Shown: positions 1-6,417 of the stretch, piece after piece
Numbering within the stretch: the stretch's first letter is position 1
How the letters are laid out: the number at the start of each line of letters is the position of its first letter
DNA from: Symbiobacteriaceae bacterium
GTDB taxonomy: Bacteria; Bacillota; JAAYKD01; WRDA01
NCBI GenBank assembly: GCA_009783675.1
Contig: WRDA01000054.1
Coordinates: 1-8,295 of the forward strand
Direction: 5' to 3'
DNA length: 8,295 bases
The notes under the pieces: generated by a model
Told to the model about the DNA's origin: nothing
The model's input: only the letters and a program-made list of their open reading frames with translations
The model's database searches: none
Translations under genes and position numbers: made by a program

Positions 1-212
1 ATATCAAGAACAGTGGAGCCAGAGGAGGCGGCATGATTACCGGAGGTTTGATTATCGCCGAGTTCATCTCTAAAGCCGCCTGGGTGCATCTGGATATCGC
101 CGGCATGACTCACTATGCCGATGATCGACCCTACATGCCCAAAGGGTATAACGGATTTGCTACCAGGACAATGGCAGAGTTAGCCTTGCTTGGCTGGCAA
201 CCGGACAACTAG
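1..212 (+). CDS. pepA: Leucyl aminopeptidase (M17 family), C-terminal fragment
   Basis: The frame opening at base 3 gives 69 residues up to a TAG at 210-212; the start lies left of the window. M17 enzymes are cytosolic, two-metal, hexameric exopeptidases that release N-terminal residues from peptides. The visible part matches the end of the catalytic domain: a start of IKNSGARGGG (the family has a glycine-rich stretch here), then WVHLDIAGM, the very conserved WxHLDIAG strand, then YMPKGYNGF and VRT-like ATRTMAELAL, equivalent to the usual YLPKGATGxGVRTLxEL ending. The metal-binding and NTDAEGR segments are upstream and cannot be checked. MBOAT follows after 35 bp with no visible terminator, so read-through into that gene is possible. 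Family assignment is confident; the symbol is by homology only. Confidence 0.88.
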   Translation, partial: IKNSGARGGGMITGGLIIAEFISKAAWVHLDIAGMTHYADDRPYMPKGYNGFATRTMAELALLGWQPDN

Positions 213-232
213 GCACCTGAAGCAGGGGATTT

Positions 233-250
233 GGGAGGGATGCGAGAGTG
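233..250 (+). promoter_or_regulatory. Ribosome binding site and GTG start of the MBOAT gene
   Basis: GGGAGGG at 233-239 lies 8 bases before GTG 248-250, a normal spacing. The nearby ATG at 240-242 touches the Shine-Dalgarno and opens a different frame that stops after about 35 codons, so GTG is the supported start. Confidence 0.7.
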
Positions 251-1654
251 GTATTTTCCAGCCTCGTATTCCTTTCGGTCTTTTTGCCGCTTTTCCTGGC
301 GGTCTATTACCTTCTCCCTGCAAGGCGACGTAACCTCTGGTTGTTAGTAGCCTCTCTGGTCTTCTATTCTTGGGGCGAACCGATATACATTATCCTGATG
401 GTCTTTTCTTCCCTGTGGGACTATCTGATTGGGCTTGGACTTGCTCGATTCCCGGATGACCTCCTCAGGCGTAAAACCCTGCTCCTGCTGTCCATTATGG
501 GTAATGTTCTGGTACTTGGCTTTTTCAAGTATGCTGATTTCATCATCATCAATCTTAATCTTCTCCCAGGTGTCCAAATTCCACTACTTAATCTTCCGCT
601 ACCCATCGGTATCTCTTTTTACACTTTCCAGACTATGTCTTACACCATCGATGTATATCGCAGGAATGTTCCTGCGCAACGTGATTTCATCTCCTTTGCC
701 GCATATGTCACCATGTTTCCTCAGCTGATCGCAGGCCCTATCGTACGATACATCGAAGTTGCCAAAGAGCTGGAGGACCGTCGTGGGACTCTGGCTCAGT
801 TTGCCAGTGGAGCCGAGACCTTCACCCTTGGCCTTTGTTACAAAGTGCTCATCGCTAACAATGTGGGCATCCTCTGGGAGCGAATGAAAGCAGTACCAAG
901 TAATGAACTGACTCTGCTTTCTGCGTGGCTGGGAATTCTGGCTTTCTCTTTACAAATTTACTTCGATTTCAGTGGTTATTCCCTGATGGCTATAGGATTA
1001 GGCAGAATCCTTGGCTTCGAATACCCACAAAATTTCAACTATCCATACATCTCACAGAGTATCAGCGAGTTCTGGCGTCGCTGGCATATGACCCTGGGGA
1101 ACTGGTTCAGGGAATATGTCTATATTCCCCTGGGGGGAAACAGGAAGGGAACCTGGAATACCCTGCGTAACCTGGCTATTGTCTGGATCCTGACCGGTAT
1201 ATGGCATGGCGCTTCCTGGAACTTTCTGCTCTGGGGTTGTTACTATGGAGTTATTATTATCCTGGAACGCGTAGCCATAGGAGGAGTTTTACTAAAAGTA
1301 CCCCGTTTTCTGCGTCATTTGTACACATTAATGATCGTAGCTGTCGGTTGGGTCATCTTCGAAACGGCAGATCCAGGATGGGGTGTTGGTTATCTGAGGG
1401 CTTTGCTGGGAGGGACCGGATTTGGTCTACAGGATTTCTATTTTCGTTATGAAGCGCTCTCCTTTGGCTTCGTACTCTTCCTGGGAGTAATTCTGGCAAC
1501 CGATCTTCCGGAGAAAGTGCTGCAATGGCTATCTGAGCATGTCCCCACAGCCTCTGGATGGTTACGCCTGGTGCTGATGTCGGGAGGGTTGATTCTTTCA
1601 CTGGCTTACATCGTAGATTCGGGCTATAATCCTTTTCTTTACTTACGTTTCTAG
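248..1654 (+). CDS. MBOAT family membrane-bound O-acyltransferase (AlgI/DltB-like)
   Basis: A 468-residue polytopic membrane protein, the usual size for bacterial MBOAT proteins. These move an acyl group, normally acetyl, from a cytoplasmic donor across the membrane toward an extracytoplasmic glycan. Hydrophobic segments run from residue 5 to the C-terminus. Family landmarks appear in order: LPIGISFYTFQ near 118-128, the MFPQLIAGPI segment near 156-165, YFDFSGYSLMAIGLGRILG near 238-256, SEFWRRWHMTL with His280, and LTGIWHGASW with His320, the position of the catalytic histidine in AlgI and DltB. It begins at GTG behind GGGAGGG. The stop overlaps the ribosome binding site of the next gene, an SGNH/DHHW protein, which is the classic partner of an AlgI-type transferase, so the two are almost certainly co-transcribed. 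The glycan acceptor cannot be told from sequence. No D-alanine ligase or carrier gene is nearby, so DltB itself is unlikely. Confidence 0.93.
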   Translation: MVFSSLVFLSVFLPLFLAVYYLLPARRRNLWLLVASLVFYSWGEPIYIILMVFSSLWDYLIGLGLARFPDDLLRRKTLLLLSIMGNVLVLGFFKYADFIIINLNLLPGVQIPLLNLPLPIGISFYTFQTMSYTIDVYRRNVPAQRDFISFAAYVTMFPQLIAGPIVRYIEVAKELEDRRGTLAQFASGAETFTLGLCYKVLIANNVGILWERMKAVPSNELTLLSAWLGILAFSLQIYFDFSGYSLMAIGLGRILGFEYPQNFNYPYISQSISEFWRRWHMTLGNWFREYVYIPLGGNRKGTWNTLRNLAIVWILTGIWHGASWNFLLWGCYYGVIIILERVAIGGVLLKVPRFLRHLYTLMIVAVGWVIFETADPGWGVGYLRALLGGTGFGLQDFYFRYEALSFGFVLFLGVILATDLPEKVLQWLSEHVPTASGWLRLVLMSGGLILSLAYIVDSGYNPFLYLRF

Positions 1655-1668
1655 GAGGATGAAGGATG
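1653..1668 (+). promoter_or_regulatory. Ribosome binding site of the DHHW gene, overlapping the MBOAT stop
   Basis: AGGAGG at 1653-1658 overlaps the TAG stop (1652-1654) of the MBOAT gene and lies 7 bases before ATG 1666. A closer out-of-frame ATG at 1659 abuts the Shine-Dalgarno and is not supported. The arrangement suggests translational coupling of the two genes. Confidence 0.75.
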
Positions 1669-2793
1669 ATTAAAACACAGACAGCTCTCCTCTTTGTCAT
1701 CTTCCTGGTTCTGGCGTTTTTAATGGTCTTCATCGGTCCGGAGACTGCTTTCTCGGAGATGGAGAACAGGGTGATGCAGCAAAAGCCGTCTCTTACATTA
1801 GATGCGATTTTAAGCGGTCGATTCATGTCAGAGAGCGTCTCATATATCCAGGATCAGTATTGGCAGCGTTCCTGGTGGGTGAGAGTCAAGAATGGCAGCG
1901 AGAGGCTACTTGGTAAGCGTGATATAGCTAACACCTATCTGGGAGAAGCAGATCTCTATACCGAGAAGCGTTCGCCGATCAATGAAGATGTTTTTAATCG
2001 TAACCTGACTGCTCTGCAGTCTTTTTGTAAGCGCAGCTCTCTGATGGGTTTACAGAACTGGTTCTTATTAGTTCCCAGTTCATATAGCATCTATCCGCAA
2101 AGGCTTCCCTCCTTTGCTCCGGTAACCGATGAAGGGGAACTGTCCAGAGTCATTACCGCTCTGGATTCCGATATGGTGGTCGTCGATTCTTTTTTATCGC
2201 TTGTTTCCAGCCAAAGAAGTGACCTTTACTTTAGAACTGACCATCACTGGACTTCCGATGGGGCTTTGCTCGCAGCCGAAGCTGTCCTCGCTGCTATGGG
2301 TGACATACCTGTCGGCGAGGCCTCTTTCGAAAGAGGGTTTATTACAGGCTTCCTTGGTTCTCTCTATTCTCGTGCTCCTCTCTTTGGTGTGTCAGCGGAG
2401 GAAGTTACCTACTACTCTCCCCGGGATCTTGTGGTTTCCATGCGTTACGGAGAAAAGGGGGAAACCTCTGATTCCTTGCTCGTTTGGGAGAACGCTGGGG
2501 TGAAGGATAAGTACACACTCTTTTTAGGAAGCCTGCAGCCTGAAGTCTCGATCATCACTTCCGCAGAGAGTCCAAGGCATTTGCTTATTCTCAAAGATAG
2601 CTTTGCGCATCCTCTGGTACCGCATCTTGTGCCTTTCTTTAGTGAGATCCGGCTCCTGGATCTGCGTTACTTCAGAGGGTCTGTGGGGGCATATCTTAAT
2701 GAGCACAAAATTACCGATGTTCTCTTTTGCTATAATCTTTCCTGGTTTGCCTCTGACACTTTTTTCGCTTTCGCCTTGAATGAACCCGACTAA
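1666..2793 (+). CDS. DHHW family protein (AlgJ/AlgX-like SGNH domain), membrane anchored
   Basis: A 375-residue protein with one N-terminal hydrophobic segment (about residues 5-24) and a charged, soluble remainder, so it is probably anchored in the membrane with its domain outside the cell. After the anchor comes SEMENRVMQQKP (about 30-41), resembling the ENRxL..P motif typical of DHHW/AlgX-like proteins. The catalytic signature is FRTDHHWTSDGA with Asp192, His193, His194 and Trp195, and the likely nucleophile is Ser312 in ILKDSFAHPLVPHL, matching the Asp-His...Ser arrangement of AlgJ. Such proteins work with an MBOAT partner in O-acetylation of polysaccharides, either handing the acetyl group to the glycan or removing it. 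The gene starts 11 bp after the MBOAT stop. The polymer modified is unknown. The overall fold and family are confident; the exact reaction is inferred. Confidence 0.88.
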   Translation: MIKTQTALLFVIFLVLAFLMVFIGPETAFSEMENRVMQQKPSLTLDAILSGRFMSESVSYIQDQYWQRSWWVRVKNGSERLLGKRDIANTYLGEADLYTEKRSPINEDVFNRNLTALQSFCKRSSLMGLQNWFLLVPSSYSIYPQRLPSFAPVTDEGELSRVITALDSDMVVVDSFLSLVSSQRSDLYFRTDHHWTSDGALLAAEAVLAAMGDIPVGEASFERGFITGFLGSLYSRAPLFGVSAEEVTYYSPRDLVVSMRYGEKGETSDSLLVWENAGVKDKYTLFLGSLQPEVSIITSAESPRHLLILKDSFAHPLVPHLVPFFSEIRLLDLRYFRGSVGAYLNEHKITDVLFCYNLSWFASDTFFAFALNEPD

Positions 2794-2941
2794 GTGAACG
2801 GGTTGCGTCTGACAGGTGGTTTATTGTAAAAAGAAGGATTCACTACTGAGAGTGGCGAACAGATACCTTAGCATCACGGCTGTTGCAGATGCTAACGGCT
2901 GTGGATTCGCGATTACTAAACTCGTAAAGGAGGTGGTGCGA
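2794..2941 (+). other. Intergenic region between the DHHW gene and the ferredoxin gene
   Basis: 148 bases without a convincing gene. A 6-bp inverted repeat, AACCCG (2783-2788) and CGGGTT (2799-2804), straddles the DHHW stop codon but has no T-run after it, so it is at best a weak terminator. A poor sigma-A-like candidate, TTGCGT (2803-2808) and TGTAAA (2825-2830) with a 16-base spacer, might serve the ferredoxin. The ferredoxin frame stays open back to GTG 2816. No known riboswitch was recognised. Confidence 0.35.
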
Positions 2942-2944
2942 TTG
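2926..2944 (+). promoter_or_regulatory. Strong ribosome binding site deciding the TTG start of the ferredoxin
   Basis: AAAGGAGGT at 2926-2934 is a near-perfect anti-16S match, 7 bases before TTG 2942-2944. In-frame GTG codons at 2933 and 2936 lie within or against the Shine-Dalgarno and cannot be the start. The resulting protein begins MAYIIGKACIACG, the usual N-terminus of clostridial ferredoxins. Confidence 0.85.
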
Positions 2945-3109
2945 GCGTATATAATCGGGAAGGCTTGCATCGCCTGTGGCGTATGTAAGTCAGAGTGTCC
3001 TGCCGAGGCCATCGAGGAAGGCACCCCCTACGTCATCGACCCAGCAAAGTGTGTAGATTGTGGTGCATGTGGTTCCGTGTGTCCCGTTCAGGCAGCCCAG
3101 CCGGAGTAA
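2942..3109 (+). CDS. 2[4Fe-4S] clostridial-type ferredoxin
   Basis: A 55-residue protein made of two cysteine clusters: Cys9, Cys12, Cys15 with Cys19 followed by proline, and Cys37, Cys40, Cys43 with Cys47 followed by proline. This is the standard CxxCxxCxxxCP pair that binds two low-potential [4Fe-4S] clusters in an internally duplicated fold. It is a cytosolic one-electron carrier for enzymes such as pyruvate:ferredoxin oxidoreductase and hydrogenases in anaerobes. Its length and the lack of extra domains match the classic clostridial form. The start is TTG, set by an excellent ribosome binding site; the frame remains open upstream to GTG 2816, but those extra 42 residues resemble nothing in this family. 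It is probably monocistronic: 148 bp separate it from the DHHW gene and a strong hairpin terminator follows. No partner oxidoreductase is in the window. Confidence 0.95.
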   Translation: MAYIIGKACIACGVCKSECPAEAIEEGTPYVIDPAKCVDCGACGSVCPVQAAQPE

Positions 3110-3135
3110 GTCTTCCCGGCTTAGCCAGTAAAATT

Positions 3136-3181
3136 AAAAAACACTGTAACGACTCGCGAAGAGTTCGTTACAGTGTTTTTC
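3136..3181. terminator. Bidirectional intrinsic terminator between ferredoxin and pcp
   Basis: A long hairpin: left arm 3137-3155 (AAAAACACTGTAACGACTC) and right arm 3161-3180, with a 5-base loop (GCGAA) and one bulged T at 3164. The left arm begins with an A-run and the right arm ends in a T-run, so it works on both strands. It ends the plus-strand ferredoxin transcript and the minus-strand PHP-pcp transcript. Confidence 0.92.
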
Positions 3182-3191
3182 GTTTGCTAAA

Positions 3192-3842
3192 TTAATGAGT
3201 GACGCCACCGACAGCTTTTATATCTGCCTTAGGATTAGCTATGATCGCCTTAATAGCTACGGTGAACCCCAGAATCAGTGTATCCAGTGCCATACTGGAA
3301 CGTCCCCTGAACTTCGCAGCCTGTTCAGGTAGAAATGGTATATGGATAAAACCAGCAACGGCTTCGGAAGAGTTTTTTTGAAGGTAACGCGGAATTCCAT
3401 AGGCGACATGATTGCAAAGATAGGTACCTGCTGAGTTGGACACTGCTGCGGGTACACCTGCGATTCGCATTGCTTCCACCATTGCCTTTACAGGGAGAGT
3501 GGAGAAGACCGCCGCTGGTCCACCTTCCTCAATTGGTTCGTCGATAGGTTGATTTCCTGCATTGTCCGGAGCCCCATAGTCATCGACATTGATGCCAATT
3601 CTTTCCACAGTGATCTCCTGACGTCCACCAGCCTGGCCTACATTGATGATGATCTCTGGCTGATGCTTTTCAATGAGAGAGATGATCAGATCGAGAGCTT
3701 CAAAGCGAGCGACGGGTATTTCGGCAGCGACGATTTCGTAGCCATCGATGACAACACCATTGAGGTGGGATGCTACTTGCCAGGAGGGGTTTATTACCTC
3801 CCCTCCGAAAGGTTGAAAACCAGTTAAGAGAATCTTTGGCAT
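3192..3842 (-). CDS. pcp: Pyroglutamyl peptidase I (pyrrolidone-carboxylate peptidase)
   Basis: A 216-residue cytosolic cysteine peptidase of family C15, the normal length, which removes N-terminal pyroglutamate from peptides. It opens with the family signature MPKILLTGFQPFGG. The catalytic triad is complete: Glu80 in EITVERIGIN, Cys143 in NSAGTYLCNHVAYG and His167 in GFIHIPFLP, each one residue below the numbering of the Bacillus amyloliquefaciens enzyme (Glu81, Cys144, His168). The NVDDYGAPDN segment near 85-94 is also typical. The ATG at 3842-3840 has AAGGAGGT upstream (about 3849-3856 on this strand), 6 bases away. It lies 11 bp downstream of the PHP-domain gene, whose stop codon overlaps this ribosome binding site, so the two probably form an operon ending at the bidirectional hairpin. 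No frameshift or missing residue is seen. Confidence 0.96.
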   Translation of the reverse strand: MPKILLTGFQPFGGEVINPSWQVASHLNGVVIDGYEIVAAEIPVARFEALDLIISLIEKHQPEIIINVGQAGGRQEITVERIGINVDDYGAPDNAGNQPIDEPIEEGGPAAVFSTLPVKAMVEAMRIAGVPAAVSNSAGTYLCNHVAYGIPRYLQKNSSEAVAGFIHIPFLPEQAAKFRGRSSMALDTLILGFTVAIKAIIANPKADIKAVGGVTH

Positions 3843-3853
3843 GATTAACCTCC

Positions 3854-4747
3854 TTAAATTTGTGTCTTCAGTACAGAAATTCTATCTCTGATATGTTCGA
3901 CAATTGAAGATTCGGATAAGTCCAGATTATTATCTTTTCCCCGACCTATTTGCACATCCGGAGTTATCATACTGCCATGGAAATCTGATCCACCACTGAG
4001 GAGCAGCCCCAGTAGTTCAGCCTGTCTCCGGTAAGTGATCTGTTGCGCCTCTGAATGATCACTGTGAAATACTTCGAGACCGTCTAGCCCAACATCCTTC
4101 AGGTGCTTGAGCTCTTCGTACAGATGCTCATCATCGAGATTGAGAGTGAAGGGATGGGCTAAAACGGCTATACCACCAGCTTGATGAATGACAGCGATTG
4201 CTTCTTCAGGTAAAGCTCGTTCACGATCAGCATATGCAGGTTTTCCGTTTGCCAGATAGAGAGAGAACGCTTCTGCCGTACTAGCCACATATCCTTTGCG
4301 TACCAGGGCCATGGCAAAATGATTACGACCGAGGGAAGGACGTTCTCCAGGAACATAGTTAGCCATTGCTTCAGCCAGGACTTCATCCAGGGTAAGATCG
4401 AAGCCCAGTTCCCTTAGTTTACCAAGGATAGCGAGATTTCGCACTTCGCGACTGCGTACCTGGGCTGCCAGATAGTTTAGCAAAGTTGGACTTAAGTCAA
4501 TCCCATAACCCAACAGATGCATTTCACCCTGAGGGAAATCCACTGATAATTCCACACCTGGGATAAAGTCCAGCCCAAGTTCTGACGCAGACAGGCCGGC
4601 TTCTTCGATGCCATCGATGCGGTCATGATCGGTCAGCGAAAGTACAGACACGCCCTGCTCTATAGCAAGGATTACCAGCTCCCGGGGAGTCAGTTGGCCA
4701 TCGGATGCGGTACTATGCACATGAAGGTCATAGAGCAGGATCTTCAC
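3854..4747 (-). CDS. PHP-domain metal-dependent phosphoesterase (YciV/RNase AM/TrpH type)
   Basis: From GTG 4747-4745 this gives 297 residues, close to the family size. It shows the PHP metal-site motifs in order: DLHVHSTASDG (His9, His11, Asp16), LTDHD (Asp40, His41), IPGVE with Glu66, the MHLLGYG segment with His77, VLAHP with His198, FHSDHS (His228, His231) and GGSDFHG (Asp255, His257). Characterised relatives bind three metal ions and act on nucleotides: one from Chromobacterium is a 3',5'-nucleoside bisphosphate phosphatase, and E. coli YciV is a 5'-3' exoribonuclease on short RNA and rRNA ends. Which activity applies here is inference. The frame continues open upstream to 5080, but that stretch runs antisense through the neighbouring lipoprotein gene and lacks family similarity. 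The chosen GTG has only a rather distant GAGAGG as ribosome binding site (13 bases), so the exact start is less certain than the function. Confidence 0.9.
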   Translation of the reverse strand: MKILLYDLHVHSTASDGQLTPRELVILAIEQGVSVLSLTDHDRIDGIEEAGLSASELGLDFIPGVELSVDFPQGEMHLLGYGIDLSPTLLNYLAAQVRSREVRNLAILGKLRELGFDLTLDEVLAEAMANYVPGERPSLGRNHFAMALVRKGYVASTAEAFSLYLANGKPAYADRERALPEEAIAVIHQAGGIAVLAHPFTLNLDDEHLYEELKHLKDVGLDGLEVFHSDHSEAQQITYRRQAELLGLLLSGGSDFHGSMITPDVQIGRGKDNNLDLSESSIVEHIRDRISVLKTQI

Positions 4748-4885
4748 CTTTTTGCCAAGTCCTCTCTTTTTGTCAGATGCATTTCTTCTTCGGGATGTGC
4801 GTGTGAAAATCCTCTCTACCCATGACCACCCAACATCTGGCTGAGGTTTACTCGTCACTGTTAAACGAGGAAAGGAATCTTGGGC

Positions 4886-4914
4886 TTGATTTTTCGTTGT
4901 TCTTTTGCTAAACT
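4886..4914 (+). promoter_or_regulatory. Candidate sigma-A promoter of the solute-binding protein gene
   Basis: TTGATT at 4886-4891 and TAAACT at 4909-4914 are separated by exactly 17 bases, close to the TTGACA/TATAAT consensus. Initiation would fall near 4921, leaving a leader of about 29 bases that contains the ribosome binding site. Overlapping short inverted repeats (GTTTA/TAAAC and CTCGT/ACGAG, within 4846-4869) lie just upstream and could be an operator. Confidence 0.6.
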
Positions 4915-4936
4915 GGCTGAGGAATATCAAAAAACT

Positions 4937-4952
4937 AGGAGGAATGTTTATG
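4937..4952 (+). promoter_or_regulatory. Ribosome binding site deciding the lipoprotein start
   Basis: AGGAGG at 4937-4942 is 7 bases before ATG 4950 but only 1 base before the in-frame ATG at 4944. The later ATG is therefore preferred, giving a signal peptide that starts MFKKALV. Confidence 0.8.
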
Positions 4953-6359
4953 TTCAAGAAGGCGTTGGTGTTGTGTTTGGTTCTGGCGATGCTGCCACTT
5001 TTCGGATGTGTGCAATCTACGCCCCCCACACCGACAGCCAGTGCTCCGACGACTCCACCCACGGCTCCCCCTGAGATCACCGTAACAGTTTGGCACTATT
5101 TTGGCGGTGATGTACAAAAGGCGTTGGATGCAATCGTCGAAGACTTTAATAACGGCCCGGGTAAAGAAGCCGGAATTACAGTAATCGCCGAGAATCAGGG
5201 GAACACTGCCGACTTGGAGAAAAAGATACAAAGCGCCTCCGACAGTGGAACCAAGGATCTTCCGGAAATAGTTCATGGTTATCCTGACATTATGGCTACT
5301 TTATACGCCAAAGACCAGTTGGCTTCGGTTGAGGATTACCTCTCCGCAGAAGCTATTGCCGGATACATCGAAAGTTATATTGCTGAAGGCTCCCAGTATG
5401 GGGATGGCAAACTCTACCTAGTGCCTATCGCTAAGTCTACAGAACTACTTTTCTATAATAAAACCCGCTGGGATGCTGTAAAAGAAGAAATCGGATGTAC
5501 AGATGACGATCTTAAGACCTGGGAAGGGATTGCCAAGGCGGGCAAAGCGTATGTGGATGCTTACGACCTGGCGTTCTTTTCTATCGGTTCTTTCGCTAAC
5601 TTCTTCTATCTGACCGGTTTTCAACAGGGTGTGGAATACATCAAAGATGAAAAGGCTACCCTGAATCGGGAAGCAGCAGAGAGAACCTTCAGTTTCATTG
5701 CTGAGGGAGTACGTGATGGTTGGATGGTTATTAAAGACCAGAATAAACGGTATCCTTCGGATTGGATTAACGATGGAACCTGCGTCGCTTATGTAGACTC
5801 GAACTCGGGAACCACCTATGTTAACCCTCGTTCAGTTGGTTCCAGTGCTCTGGAAGACTTGGGTTTTATGTCCTATCCGGTATGGAGTAACGTTGTCAAC
5901 AGATCTGTCATACAACAGGGGGCAGGTATGGCGGTTGTCGCTAAAGGTGAAGCTCACGAAAGAGCATCTGCTATTTTCCTTGCTTATTTGACAAATCCGG
6001 AAAATACAGCTCGTTTCTCTATGTATACCGGTTATATTCCTGTGCATAAAGCCTCGGCAGATTCACCTGTTTTCGCTGCGTTCCTCGATGGCAAGGATGC
6101 TGATGGTTCTCCTCTACCTCTGAAGTCAACTGCAGCTGATCCTCGACCATCATCGGATGTTGCGAGAGCTGTGAAAGCGTCCATCGATCAGTTTGGTAAC
6201 TATAAAATGTATTATACTCCAGCTTTCGATGGGTCTAACTTAATTCGCCGCGCTGTTGATGATGAGGTCACTAAGATCTTCACATCCTTTCATACCGAGT
6301 TTACGTCCTTTGCCGACGATTTAGAAGCACAGTTCATTCAGTTCAGCCAGGGCCGCTGA
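4950..6359 (+). CDS. Extracellular solute-binding protein, family 1 (sugar-type ABC transporter lipoprotein)
   Basis: A 469-residue lipoprotein. The signal peptide has KK at 3-4, a leucine-rich core and the lipobox LFGC, with Cys20 as the lipidated residue. A Pro/Thr/Ala-rich tether (about 23-41) follows, then the mature binding domain from EITVTVWHYFGG. Family 1 traits include the WHYF strand (48-51), PIAKSTELLFYNK (159-171, where relatives have PxxxxTxxLxYNK), AGMAVVAKG (325-333), the helix AIFLAYLTNPENTARFS, and TGYIPV (360-365). Relatives such as UgpB and MalE capture sugars, oligosaccharides or glycerol phosphates outside the membrane and deliver them to an ABC permease. The ligand cannot be read from the sequence. 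No permease or ATPase gene is adjacent: a strong terminator follows, then proS. It appears to be monocistronic and must use permeases encoded elsewhere, or serve as a sensor or binding protein only. Confidence 0.93.
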   Translation: MFKKALVLCLVLAMLPLFGCVQSTPPTPTASAPTTPPTAPPEITVTVWHYFGGDVQKALDAIVEDFNNGPGKEAGITVIAENQGNTADLEKKIQSASDSGTKDLPEIVHGYPDIMATLYAKDQLASVEDYLSAEAIAGYIESYIAEGSQYGDGKLYLVPIAKSTELLFYNKTRWDAVKEEIGCTDDDLKTWEGIAKAGKAYVDAYDLAFFSIGSFANFFYLTGFQQGVEYIKDEKATLNREAAERTFSFIAEGVRDGWMVIKDQNKRYPSDWINDGTCVAYVDSNSGTTYVNPRSVGSSALEDLGFMSYPVWSNVVNRSVIQQGAGMAVVAKGEAHERASAIFLAYLTNPENTARFSMYTGYIPVHKASADSPVFAAFLDGKDADGSPLPLKSTAADPRPSSDVARAVKASIDQFGNYKMYYTPAFDGSNLIRRAVDDEVTKIFTSFHTEFTSFADDLEAQFIQFSQGR

Positions 6360-6380
6360 TCTGAGTTCTGGTAGTTTCGC

Positions 6381-6417
6381 AAAGTCTGACCCGGCATTTT
6401 TGCCGGGTTTTGACTTT
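6381..6417 (+). terminator. Intrinsic terminator of the solute-binding protein gene
   Basis: ACCCGGCA (6389-6396), a TTTT loop and TGCCGGGT (6401-6408) form a perfect 8-bp GC-rich hairpin followed by TTT. An outer helix, AAAGTC (6381-6386) with GACTTT (6412-6417), could extend it. It starts about 30 bases after the stop codon. Confidence 0.88.

Noticed and set aside
240..344. ATG at 240 as the start of the gene after the aminopeptidase
   Set aside because: It touches the Shine-Dalgarno and opens a frame that ends within about 35 codons; the MBOAT protein is in the frame of GTG 248.
1353..1826. 157-codon open frame on the minus strand across the MBOAT/DHHW junction
   Set aside because: It is antisense to two well-supported genes, has no recognisable family motifs, and crosses the junction of an operon; it is a shadow frame.
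3549..3827. 92-codon plus-strand frame opposite pcp
   Set aside because: It is antisense to the conserved catalytic region of pcp, with no family similarity and no ribosome binding site of note.
4748..5080. N-terminal extension of the PHP protein by about 111 residues (open frame back to an ATG at 5080)
   Set aside because: It runs antisense through the promoter, signal peptide and tether of the lipoprotein gene, shows low-complexity Gly/Val and no PHP family similarity; relatives start just before the DLHVH motif.
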